Source: Methanosarcina sp. (GTDB taxonomy: Archaea > Halobacteriota > Methanosarcinia > Methanosarcinales > Methanosarcinaceae). From it: a stretch of 64,000 bases of DNA. This document shows positions 29,086-38,440 of this stretch, in pieces. The notes under the pieces are model-generated. The model did no database searches and had not been told where the DNA came from. It was given only the letters and a program-made list of their open reading frames with translations. The stretch is from positions 1 through 64,000 of the forward strand of contig PLUB01000057.1 of NCBI GenBank assembly GCA_003164755.1. The letters run 5' to 3'. Every line of letters starts with the position of its first letter. Positions within the stretch are counted from its first letter, which is position 1. Position numbers and translations under genes: made by a program.

Positions 29086-29497
29086 AATTGGTTTGAGAAA
29101 TACTGCTGATGATGCACACACCAGAAGTATATAATTTATTTCCAAATGTTTATTGTTCTGTTCGGCGAAATAGTATTGAAATTTAACATTATAACTTTTT
29201 TGATTATAACTTTTCTTGAAATATGATTTTTTATCTATACACACCACAAAATGCATTTGCTTAATATTCCACAGCACTTTTGAGTTTTTCTATTCGTCTA
29301 TTTCTTGATAATACCTTAAGGTCCATTTATGGATTAAATTTCGAGAATATGTAATCCGAAGAGATAATACCATATATTGACTTTGTAACAAACAAGATAA
29401 AATATGATGCTTTTATATAAAAACTCAACTTTTTTAGATTCAGATAAAAAAATTTAGTCGGAGCTACTAAATAGAGTATATTGTGGAAGAATATAAA
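29086..29497. other. Spacer with a small DUF4352-like tail fragment
   Basis: Apart from the fragment at 29235-29285, which matches the C-terminal end encoded at 37838-37890, no feature is supported. Confidence 0.35.
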
Positions 29498-30138
29498 ATG
29501 GAAAATTCGGAGAAATTAAATAGGGAACTGGAATCGGAAGGTTTGTAAAGAAGAGTACATTGCAAAGAAGAAGGATTTGGATAACGAAATACTTTTAGCG
29601 TTATATCGTGAATTCAATTGTAGCCGTATAGATTACAATAACATAAAATGGGGAACAGTTTAATTTTTTACATATTTGAATGGTATATTTTTAACACCCA
29701 CAATGGGGATCCTTACATATAAAAATGGAAACTTAAACACATTTCTAAAATATCTTTTTTCGACTTTAACATTTAGTGTGGTTATAATATCATATTTAGG
29801 TACTAAAAATTTTAAACTTGAATCTTAGACTGTTATGGGAACAAGAAGCTTCAATGTTTGAAATTGAAAAGTATCTAGGTTTCCATGATGAAATACCGAC
29901 AGAAAAGTGTTGGCTAAAAGACAATCCATATTTTGTGCCTTCAAGAAATCATGATACGATCTATAGAATAGGTAACTCAAAAAAAATTGGGTCGAATAAT
30001 TGTGATGAATGGAACAATCTTGAAGAATGGATAGATTTTGGATGGCAAAGACACAAATTTGGAACGATAATTAACTGGGTATTTTATATTGAGGCATTTG
30101 CAGCGGTAGTTTTAATATATGGACTAATTAAGATCTGA
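29498..30138 (+). pseudogene. Membrane protein of unknown family, broken
   Basis: Starts MENSEKLNRELESE at 29498, shifts, continues EYIAKKKDLDNEILLALYRE, meets a TAA at 29660-29662, then two membrane segments (FLTPTMGILTY region and TLTFSVVIISYLG). A shift near 29820 leads to an intact 100-codon tail from 29818 to 30138, with a last membrane helix (WVFYIEAFAAVVLIYGLI). The joined product would have about 210 residues and three helices. No family is recognised. One shift and two in-frame stops indicate a pseudogene. Confidence 0.5.
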
Positions 30139-30580
30139 TCAACAGCTTAATTGAAAATTATATATGGAATATTTATCAAAGAGGAAGAAAACTATCAAAA
30201 TTAAATGTAAAATCGTAATCATTCTGTATGGTTAAAACGATATCAATAGCTATATTATAATTCAATAGGCAAATTTCATAGAGTTGATTTTGTTAATATT
30301 GGCTATTAATTCGGTTTTTCTATTGTTATTAGTTGGTAATCAGACACACCAATGATATCAAAATCAATGGCAATAAACTCAAAACTTTCTAAAACTCAAG
30401 TTTTAACCATGAGATATATCGTACTTTATTTTGCATCATAAGTGTGTAAGTCCTAAAATAAATATGATTTTGTCTATAACTGTAGATGGTCTATATTTTA
30501 TAGTGAATTTAGATAAACTCTTAAATTTCGTTATATGTATCTAAATTATATATAAATGGGTCTATGGAGAGAAAGAAAAC
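30139..30580. other. Spacer with MITE fragment
   Basis: AT-rich. A partial MITE (about 30492-30555: TGAATTTAGATAAACTCTTA and a TATATGTA core) lies just upstream of the DUF302 gene. No gene is supported. Confidence 0.35.
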
Positions 30581-31075
30581 ATGACTATCAAAAAAGTCGA
30601 GATCGATAGGTTCAGCGTGACATCTTCCAAGCCGTTCGAATAAATCGTGGCAGCTCTCGAAGCGGTTGTTGGGCATCCAGATATGGTCGAATTCGTGAAA
30701 GCAACTCGTGGCACACTGACCTTTGCTGAACTGAAGAATGTGATTCATAGGAATCTGAGTGGAACGAGGCTGATGATGTTCTTGAAATTCGATCTCGGCG
30801 AGATTCTACAGAAGGAAACCGGACTCGACACACCGAAAATCGTGCGTTTTTTGATCGGCAATCCGCTCATAATGAAAGAAATGATAAAGCATATTCCCGA
30901 CGCTGGATCTTACGCTCCGGTTACAATTCTGGTCGCTGAGCGGTCAGATGGTGTGCATTTGTCGTATGACAAGATGGCCAGTCTTCTGGCTCCATACAAA
31001 AATCAAGGAGCTCTTGTTGTCGCTAGGGATCTGGACTCGAAAATCGAGTGTCTTCTTCGAGAGTCAGTGGTTTAA
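30581..31075 (+). pseudogene. DUF302-domain protein with in-frame TAA
   Basis: Starts MTIKKVEIDRFSVTSSKPFE at 30581. Codon 21 is TAA (30641-30643) where DUF302 proteins usually have an acidic residue of the F-E-E-I-V helix. The frame then stays open to 31075. The domain core is clear: IVRFLIGNPLIMKEM, APVTILVAE and GVHLSYDKM. Restart at the GTG at 30647 could give a 142-residue product lacking the first strand. DUF302 is a small dimeric fold of unknown function, common in bacteria. Codons here are visibly more GC-rich (CTCGAAGCGG, CGTGCGTTT) than the surrounding AT-rich DNA, which suggests recent transfer. Confidence 0.7.
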
Positions 31076-31810
31076 AGATCCCATAAAATATTAAAAAATG
31101 TCATAATTTTAAAGAAAAAATTGTGAAATTAGATCAGAAATTTCAATAGCTAATTTGAGATTTCCTGATAGTAATCATTCTTAAATACAATTATAATATA
31201 CTTAATATCTAAAATTATTTATTTTAAGAACGTGAATTCAGAAGTATGATCACTTTTTAACTGGATAATTATTTTCAATACACACAAAATGGCGAAGAGT
31301 CAGATTTTTGCATGTGTGTCTGTAAACTCAATCATGCCATTACATATAATATTCAAGTTTCTATCGATTATGTGCCCAATAAAAGCAAAAAAGATAATCA
31401 GAACCACATCTATACTAAAGAATCATCATCCTTTGGATTAATTTTATGGCTACATGTTACATTTTGTAGTCAATCTGCATGGATTTCACCAGGATATTTT
31501 GATCATAAATTATTGATTGATTCTCGGATCCTCTGTTGAACATTTAGGATATGACTAGACTAATTACATTATGAGCATTTTAAAAGAGCATTAGATGATC
31601 TTTGAGAAGATTTTCTTCTCTAGAGAAAGAATAATATTAGATCCGGAAGACCATACGAATAATCAAAAAATCATTATTGATATTGAATTGTTTTTTGATT
31701 ATAAAAATTATCACGTGAGATTATTTTTTGTTTAAAAAATATTTTTTCTATAATTAATTTAAAATAATTGTCTCGATTATTGTATATTATACCATAGAAA
31801 GAACAGCCAC
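31076..31810. other. AT-rich spacer, no gene supported
   Basis: A 75-codon plus frame at 31312-31539 has no start signal or family features. The stretch leads into the tandem structured element. Confidence 0.4.
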
Positions 31811-31964
31811 TTAAAAAGACTGAGAGATAACCGGCAGCGTAAAATTGCTTGGAAGACGTTGATCTTATTTCGAATAAAATATACTTGAACCGGTATATAT
31901 TCGAAGCGACTGTATTTGGGCCTACAGTAAACGCAACTCTTCCAATGCCTCTACGCTTATAAAT
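31811..31964. ncRNA. Structured element, tandem copy 1
   Basis: Folds as a three-way junction. The closing helix is TTGGAAGA (31849-31856) with TCTTCCAA (31938-31945), a single bulged base at 31857, then GTTG (31858-31861) with CAAC (31934-31937). Arm 1 is TTCGAAT (31869-31875)/ATTCGAA (31899-31905) plus ATATAC (31879-31884)/GTATAT (31893-31898). Arm 2 is CTGTA (31910-31914)/TACAG (31923-31927). The linker ATCTTAT is conserved with copy 2. Whether it acts as RNA or DNA, and on which strand, is unknown. Confidence 0.5.
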
Positions 31965-32129
31965 CTAAAAGAGCGAGAAATAACCTGCATAACGGGTTAA
32001 AATAGCGTCGTAGAATTCCTTGAAAGATGTTGATCTTATTTCGAACTAAATATACTACTGGGGTATATTCGAAGTAACTGTATATGAGTCACCTGTATAC
32101 ACAATTCTTCCAAGGTGTCTTCTTATAAT
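31965..32129. ncRNA. Structured element, tandem copy 2
   Basis: Same fold as copy 1 with different bases. The closing helix is CCTTGAAAGA (32018-32027)/TCTTCCAAGG (32106-32115) with one mismatch, a bulged base at 32028 and GTTG (32029-32032)/CAAT (32102-32105, one G-U pair). Arm 1 is TTCGAA (32040-32045)/TTCGAA (32068-32073) plus TATAC (32051-32055)/GTATA (32063-32067). Arm 2 is TGTATA (32079-32084)/TATACA (32096-32101), paired differently from copy 1. This is covariation. Confidence 0.5.
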
Positions 32130-32300
32130 TAACCAATGCTCTAATAATTCTCTTTTCTATAATAAATGCTATTTCAGTATATGAATTTGTTTTATGCATG
32201 CAACATCAAGACTGCAATACATTTGATCATTTTGTTTCAAAATGATCATGTACTACAGGGGCTACAACACCGCCATAATTCACAGGATGGAGTCTAAATG

Positions 32301-32424
32301 AGTCTATCACCTTAAAGTATATAGTCCTAAACATACATTAGATATACATGACTAAATCTGTTGATGATATTCATTGTATTGAGTCTGGCTATTTAAATGC
32401 AAAACAGAAATTGGAAAAGTCTGA
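32301..32424 (+). repeat. Integrase 5' region, copy 2
   Basis: Repeats 2822-2945 with few changes. The start MTKSVDDIHC at 32348 is intact, but the frame ends at 32429-32431 after 27 codons because foreign sequence is joined after LEKS. Confidence 0.8.
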
Positions 32425-32744
32425 CCTATAAAACGTTCAATTCTTGGATGAACGAAGGAAAAAATTCAACCTCAGGAAAGTATTATCAGTTTCATAATCA
32501 TATTAAAAAACGCAATGCTGATGCTGCTAAAACACTTTTGAAACGCCTAAAAACTGCTGCAGACGCTGGAAATTGCCAGGTTTGCATGTGGATTCTCAGC
32601 CGAAGGTTTCCGGAAGATTTTGGAAGGCGGGTATATAGAAAAACAGATGTTGTTTCAGAGAGCAAGAATGTGATTGTTGATATAGCAATCAATGATGTAG
32701 ATGGAATTAGAAAACAAATTTTAGCGAAGTTTGATCGGTTTTGA
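32397..32744 (+). pseudogene. Phage terminase small subunit-like protein, N-truncated
   Basis: The frame from about 32420 to 32744 encodes TYKTFNSWMNEGKNS, then FHNHIKKRNADAAKTLLKRL, then CQVCMWILSRRFPEDFGRR. This is the helix-turn-helix plus Trp/Arg-rich layout (W-L-x-R-R-F-P-E-x-[W/F]) of phage terminase small subunit-type proteins, which recognise viral DNA for packaging. The N-terminal helix is missing because the sequence is fused, out of frame, to the integrase fragment. An ATG at 32397 belongs to the integrase DNA, so the resulting 115-codon frame is a junction product. It indicates a viral or proviral origin for this locus. Confidence 0.55.
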
Positions 32745-32996
32745 GAATTACAAGAATTATTAACTGGTTAGTATTTTTCATCCTAACTTGATCCATTTTT
32801 AATAGAATATCATTTCAAAAGTCAACGCTGGTGCAGGAACACAAATAGTAGCGTTTATGTTTGTAAGCAAGAAGCAGATCAGATAGGAGACCGACCAACA
32901 CATAATGGACAGTGAAAGTTCGTAACCTTCTGAAACCTAGGATAATACCAAAAAGTGATAGTAATAAGAGTATTAATACAATATCAAGGTGTAGAA

Positions 32997-34646
32997 ATGA
33001 TAGCAAAAGATTTAGGGTCTTATATCCTGTTACTAACTCTAGTATTTTCAGTACTGTCTTTAGGAGTTCAGGCAACGGAATACAAAGTAGTTAATACCGA
33101 AATTAATGCAGAAGATATCTTAAAACATATAGAAAATAGTGACGACGTGAATCTCACAAACTGTCGCATAGTTGGTGAACTTAATTTAAGTAAGATTGAG
33201 CTTAAAACAGTTCCTATGATCGATTTACATATGAGTACGAGTAATATCTCAATCGAAGACTCTAAATTTGAAAATAAACTTGATTTTTCGAATGCACAAT
33301 TTAATAATACTGTTTCCTTTAAGAGAACATTTTTTACGGATTCTGCCGACTTCAGTTATACGAATTTCACTGATTCTGCTGACTTCCAGGATGTGGATTT
33401 TTTTAATTCTGCTAACTTCTATGATGCGAATTTTAATAAAGATGCCAACTTCATTGATGCGAGATTTTGGAATGATGCCGACTTCATTGATGCGAATTTT
33501 AATAAAGATGCTGACTTCAGTAATATATATGCTAGTCATTCTGCAGACTTCAATTATGCGTATTTTAATAATTCTGCCTTATTTAGTATGACGAAATTTA
33601 CGAATGATGCCAACTTCAGTGGGGCTATAATTAATGATACCAGCAACTTCATTGGACTGGACAACCCTAACAAAATCAAGCTTACTACCAACATACCCCC
33701 ATTACTAAATAAATCCGATGAAGCAAAAAAAGCATATGACAAAGAAACTGAAATTAGTTTACAAAATTTAAAAGGTTGGCACAATAAAGGGGCTGCCCTA
33801 AATAAGTTGAATAAATCAGATGAAACAATAAAAGCCTATGACAAAGCAGTTGAAATGAATCCACTGTATTCACTAGCTTGCCCGCAGCATTCCTCGATGC
33901 ATCATCCCGATTGCCACGGACATTCGTTAGCTTCTGGCGGGAACGATACAGTACCCTCAACAATCTATATAGGGAAAACAAGAGTAGACTTGACTTATGC
34001 AAAAGATGTATATGGAGCGCTTCTTCAACCAAAGAAAGTCCTTAAAATGGAGTTTCCGGGCTCGGTAACTTTTGGCAAGGATTGTTTAATAAGTGAAACC
34101 GCAAAGATTGGTGAAAACGTTACGTTCGAAGACAACTGCTTCGTTGCTTACGGTGTCGAAATTGGAAATGGTTGTCACTTTGGTTCAAATGTCATCATCG
34201 ATCACGATACCAAAATCTATCATGACAATGTAGTCGAGGACTATGTCACGATCGGTCATGGGTGCGAGCTTGGTCCGTTCAATGTAATCGAGCACAATTC
34301 CGTACTTGGCCAGTATAACATATTTGATCGGTATAACGTCATCGGTAGTTATATAATTCTTGATTCAGACGTTCAATTTGGTTCGTACAACACAGTTCCT
34401 TTGATGGAACCGATAAACGGTATCTCCAATGTTTCGATTGAGAATAACGTTACATTTGAAAATTTCAATACCGTGGACATGAACGTCCAAATCGGCCCCT
34501 ATAATCATTTCGGCTCATATAATCGGATTCTTGAAAACACGTCGGTAGGACCTTTATCATTCGACTCGTATTACAAATATGGTTCGAACAATACCTTCGT
34601 AGCGCATAAATATGATCCTGCGGATCGGATCTTGTCGAGTCTGTAA
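32997..34646 (+). CDS. Chimeric secreted protein: pentapeptide-like, TPR and beta-helix parts
   Basis: A 549-residue frame from ATG 32997 (AAGGTG five bases upstream). Residues 8-28 are a signal peptide (ILLLTLVFSVLSLGVQA). Residues 50-215 carry pentapeptide-like repeats with a DxADFxxxxF rhythm. Residues 240-300 are two TPR-like helical pairs (KSDEAKKAYDKE, KSDETIKAYDKA). From about residue 297 (CPQHSSMHHPD) the sequence changes to a left-handed beta-helix of hexapeptide type (IGENVTFEDNCFVAYGVEIG). That last part is more GC-rich and appears inserted in a TPR gene whose tail resumes after the stop. Each part suggests a surface scaffold; a functional whole is uncertain. Confidence 0.6.
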   Translation: MIAKDLGSYILLLTLVFSVLSLGVQATEYKVVNTEINAEDILKHIENSDDVNLTNCRIVGELNLSKIELKTVPMIDLHMSTSNISIEDSKFENKLDFSNAQFNNTVSFKRTFFTDSADFSYTNFTDSADFQDVDFFNSANFYDANFNKDANFIDARFWNDADFIDANFNKDADFSNIYASHSADFNYAYFNNSALFSMTKFTNDANFSGAIINDTSNFIGLDNPNKIKLTTNIPPLLNKSDEAKKAYDKETEISLQNLKGWHNKGAALNKLNKSDETIKAYDKAVEMNPLYSLACPQHSSMHHPDCHGHSLASGGNDTVPSTIYIGKTRVDLTYAKDVYGALLQPKKVLKMEFPGSVTFGKDCLISETAKIGENVTFEDNCFVAYGVEIGNGCHFGSNVIIDHDTKIYHDNVVEDYVTIGHGCELGPFNVIEHNSVLGQYNIFDRYNVIGSYIILDSDVQFGSYNTVPLMEPINGISNVSIENNVTFENFNTVDMNVQIGPYNHFGSYNRILENTSVGPLSFDSYYKYGSNNTFVAHKYDPADRILSSL

Positions 34647-34661
34647 ATACTGTTCATACAT
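33883..34661 (+). other. GC-richer insertion inside a TPR gene
   Basis: TPR-coding DNA stops at about 33882 and resumes at about 34662 (KSDEAIKAFDKAI). Between them lies a visibly more GC-rich segment coding a hexapeptide beta-helix. No terminal repeats or transposase are seen, so the mode of insertion is unclear. Confidence 0.55.
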
Positions 34662-34770
34662 GGAAAGTCAGATGAAGCAATAAAAGCATTTGACAAAGCA
34701 ATTCAAAATTAATCCGCAGGATTCAGAAGCCTAGAACAAGAAAAATACTTTACTTAAGCAGATCAAATAA
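34662..34770 (+). pseudogene. TPR gene tail displaced by the insertion
   Basis: Plus-strand frames read KSDEAIKAFDKAI and, after a one-base shift, NPQDSEA, the standard TPR repeat of this genome. It continues the TPR part that ends near 33882. It has no start of its own. Confidence 0.55.
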
Positions 34771-35080
34771 ATCCGATCTTATGGTTGTAAATCTAAACAT
34801 AGGATAGGCCACTGACAGGCTCAAGATAAGGATATCATCCAATAACAATAAAAATATGCTAGCCCCTAAAATTCGATCCTAGAGTCGTTAAATTCATTGG
34901 GTTTTTCAAAAACAGGATTCCTGAGTAAAATGGGTCAAACTCAGGCTTATTAACGGGTATCAAAGGAATATATGCGACATAAGATTAAAAATGGATTTTT
35001 ATAAAATATTTTTCACAAATTAATTCTAATTAAAAATAGATAGCAATAGAACATATTAAATTTTACTATGCTTTTTTATT
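34771..35080. other. AT-rich spacer, nothing recognised
   Basis: No reading frame, repeat or hairpin stands out. Confidence 0.4.
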
Positions 35081-35575
35081 CTATTTTTTTATTTTCAACC
35101 GTATGAAACCACCAATTACTGTACCAATAATTCCACAAGCTACTGGAAATAATGGCTGGTGAAATAAGTCAGCTATCCCAAAGTAGGGTATTAAATGAAG
35201 GGATTCAGTCTTATTGTCTGATACATGAATAGGAAGGCTAAGCAAATTATCATATCTATCGCTTTTGTTTTCCCCAAAATAATAGACCACTCTGCCATTA
35301 ACATTTAAATCTCCAATTTGATTAGGCTTAATCTTCACTTCATTATCTTTTCCCTTTCCAGGATCAAGGTCAAAGTTTGCAATATACTGTCCAGTTCCAG
35401 ATTCACTAAACTCTGAGGAAGAGACGCTTATCCCATAAGGTGGAATGAGAATAACCTGAGTATGCATGATGGGGTTATTTATAAGATTCACCGCAGAAGC
35501 TTGAGTAGTATATCTTCTCGCATAGTAACGCTTGTTTTTTCCTTGCAAAGATCTACACTTGCAGAATATTCATGC
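35081..35575 (-). pseudogene. C-terminal part of a membrane-anchored surface protein
   Basis: An open minus-strand frame of about 165 codons, without ATG, from a TAG at 35576-35578 to 35081. It contains a beta-rich extracellular region (HTQVILIPPYGISVSSSEF, GTGQYIANFDLDPG, VNGRVVYYFGENKSDR) and a C-terminal membrane helix with basic tail (FPVACGIIGTVIGGFIRLKIKK). A TTG at 35548 is the only near start. The missing N-terminus suggests truncation. No function is assignable beyond a cell-surface location inferred from the tail anchor. Confidence 0.5.
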
Positions 35576-35753
35576 TAAGCCTCAAATGCGAGAAGCCTAT
35601 AACACGCAAATTTAAAACTTTATAATCGATTTCTTAAACATGTGTATAATTCAGTTATGCACCAATTTTCATTGAGTGACAAATCGGATATATAAATAAA
35701 ATTTTTTATAAAATTAATCGAAAAAAATTAAAAGTGGTTAAGTTTTTGTAGTG

Positions 35754-37548
35754 TTAGTTTTTTGTTTCTATATATTGATCATAAATTTTGAGTAAACGCT
35801 CCGTTTCCACGATGTTCTTATTGTATTCTTTTATTTTGTTTTCTGATTTATTATACTCATTATAAGCCTTTTCTCCTTTATTACTTAAATTATCAGTTGC
35901 AAATTGTGATGCATAAAATCCTGCCCAATTAACGTCTTCAATTGCCTTTTCATATGCACTTTTTGCGGGTGATAATTCCGGAGAAACCTTATAAAATTGA
36001 CTATGATCACTAGCTTTTGCACTATCCGTTTGCAATGGAATTGAATAGGTCTAATAGTTGCTAGTCAACTTTTCAACATTTTCTGGAGAAGATGAACCTT
36101 CAATTACTCCATCATGTAAAGAACTAACATCACTGTCAACTGCCTGTCTATCGGTATAATATGCGATGAGCCATTGTTGATCTTGATATAATTCCCCGCT
36201 TTTCATCGGACCAGGTGTAAATTGATGCTGTGTGGTTACGGTTGGTTCTGTTTCTGTGGAACTAGAAGTTTGAATAAGAGTGTTGAGATTAGGAATTTGG
36301 CTAGAAGTTTGACTGGAAGTGGTGGGATTAGGAATAGGGGGACTAGAAGTTATTATGAGAGTAGGAGTAGGGGAACTAGGAGTAGTGGGATTAGGAATAG
36401 GAAACTAGAAGTTATTATGGGAGTAGAAGTAGGGGATTCATAAGTTATTTTTGGAGTAGGAATAGGGGTCTTGGGAGTTTGACTAAGAGTTTTTTTGAAC
36501 CTGAAAGCACTTTCTTTATTGGACCAACTCTTTGAATTATGGGGGTCAATTTTAATTGCCCTATCATATGTTTTCCTAGCTTCATCGAATTTACCTAATT
36601 TCTCGAGAGCATTTCCTTTACCATTCCAAGCTTTATCGTTCCAACCCAATGAATTACGTGGATCAAGTTCAATTGCTTTGTCATAAGCTTTTATTGCTTC
36701 ACCGTACTTACCTAAGTTGCTTAGAGCATTTCCTTTATCGTACCATGCGGGTGAATTCTGCGGGTGAATTTCAATTGATTTCTCATATGCTGCTAATGCT
36801 TCATCATTTTTATTTGAATTAATAAGAACAAGTCCTTTATTGATCCAAGCATCTGTATCGTGTGGGTTAATTTCAATCGCTTTGTCAAATGCTTTTATGG
36901 CTTCATCGTACTTTGTTAATCTATCTAGAGCAAGACCTTTATTGGTCCAAGCTTTTGAATTCCTTGGATTAATTCCTATTGCTTTATCATATGCTGTTAT
37001 GGCTTCATCGAATTTATTTAAACTATATAGAGCAATCCCTTTAGTATACCAAGCAGTTTAGTTCTGCGGATTAATTCGAAGTGCTTCTCCTGGGTTATGA
37101 TATCCTTTTCATAGGTGTTATTTAAATCAGCGGCCCATTTGGCTTCGGCGATTTCTTCTTGATAAATATCGGCATCACTGTAAACTATATCCCTATCATA
37201 CGCTTCTGGAGAATCCAGAGCCGCTCGTTTCCCATTTACAGTTACATTGTCATAATCCACCCCGGGGGCGATTCTTATATCTTCCATGAGATGAGTGCCC
37301 TTAAGAATATATTCGACGTGCTGAGTATAGTTTTTATTGTAGTCACCTATGTACTTATAAATGACATGAGCGCCTTCTCTCGCAACGAAGTCCAAATCGA
37401 GGATGTGCGAACCGTCATTCTATAAGATTGCGTTTATGTTTGTGTTATTAGCAGTTGATATAGCTACGGAAGCCAATGGTACTGCAAATAAAACTGCCAG
37501 CAAAATAGATGGTATTGTTTTTATTCCACTAACTAGTTGTTTCAACAT
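35754..37548 (-). pseudogene. Large secreted TPR protein, multiply broken
   Basis: Starts MLKQLVSGIKTIPSILLAVL (signal peptide) at 37548, with GGAATGAT upstream. A TAG follows NTNINAIL near 37421. The frame continues through a 120-residue domain (DFVAREGAHVIYKYIGDY). A shift near 37085 and a TAA near 37058 precede at least six TPR units (KAIGINPRNSKAWTNKGLAL and similar). A Pro/Thr/Ser linker of repeats (PIPNPTTPSSPTPT) follows and contains another shift near 36400. The C-terminal helical domain has a further TAG near 36051 and ends at 35754. The combined damage means a pseudogene. Confidence 0.75.
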
Positions 37549-37837
37549 ACAATCATTCCTTTTTTATAAAAGATTGCCACCGTTTTTAGGATAGTGCACA
37601 ATTTATATTTATCCCCATTGTTATATTAAATTAATTATATTGATCCTCAAACACAGCACTTATTTACCTTTTTCGTCAAAATTAATTACCAAATAAATAA
37701 CAATTTTTGATATAAACAGACGAATAAATTCCAAAATTAATTTGAGTTATTCAGTAAAATGCCAAACAATACAGAATTAAAAAGATTTATTAGCATAAAA
37801 AAGCCGTAATTATCAAAAAATCGACAAATAAAAGAAA

Positions 37838-38235
37838 TCAAACGTGCTGTGTAATACTGAGCAGATGCATTTTGTGAGTTGAATATCCTTTTCCTAGGTA
37901 TACTCTTTTTGTCTCAATATCCCCACATTTAACAATTTTTATATCCTGATAGCCTAATGAACTATCAAATATCGTTGAACTATACTCACACTTAAGCCCA
38001 TCAGCAATCAAATTCCAACCACTTGGATTTGTCGTTATTTTTTGATCATCATCATTAAATAAATATAGACTTATAGCTAAATATTCATAATCCAGTGGAG
38101 CTGCTTTGGCAATTTATTAGTAAACGTTCATCAACTCCTACACCCGCTCCAAATCTGCTCCAATGTCAAAGCAAACAAGATCCATAAAACTTTGAAAAAT
38201 AATATTTGCTTAGAATTATTAACAATATTTCTATA
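37838..38235 (-). pseudogene. DUF4352-like surface protein remnant, copy 2
   Basis: From about 38085 the minus strand reads, without interruption, LDYEYLAISLYLFNDDDQ, then TTNPSGWNLIADGLK, then GDIETKRVYLGKGYS, ending MHLLSITQHV at 37838. Upstream the identical block shared with 28671-28796 is full of stops in this frame, so the 5' part is broken. Domain assignment as for copy 1. Confidence 0.45.
38081..38206 (-). repeat. 126-bp inverted repeat, right copy
   Basis: Reverse complement of 28671-28796 with no difference seen by eye. Paralogous sequence beyond its inner end is only about two-thirds similar, so the identity boundary is sharp. Confidence 0.85.
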
Positions 38236-38440
38236 GTCCATAGGGATCTATGACTTTTATTAATTTTAGAGAAGACTATGCAGGCTCAAGCTATCCATTT
38301 ACAAACAATGCTTAATCGGGAATCATTAAAGTTCCAGGAGCTAACAAATCTTGATAGCGGTTCCGGTGGGAATAATATATATTCCAAATCACAATTAAGT
38401 ATCTCTTTATACTCTAAAATCTCTCTACAGATGAAGAAAT

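Noticed and set aside
31795..32130. CRISPR array, because of the tandem repeat
   Set aside because: Only two units of about 160 bp, diverged, with internal helices and no spacers; no cas genes in the window.
33249..33539. Long minus-strand frame opposite the pentapeptide-like repeats
   Set aside because: It mirrors the DNA repeats of the plus-strand gene; composition is repetitive and there is no ribosome-binding site.
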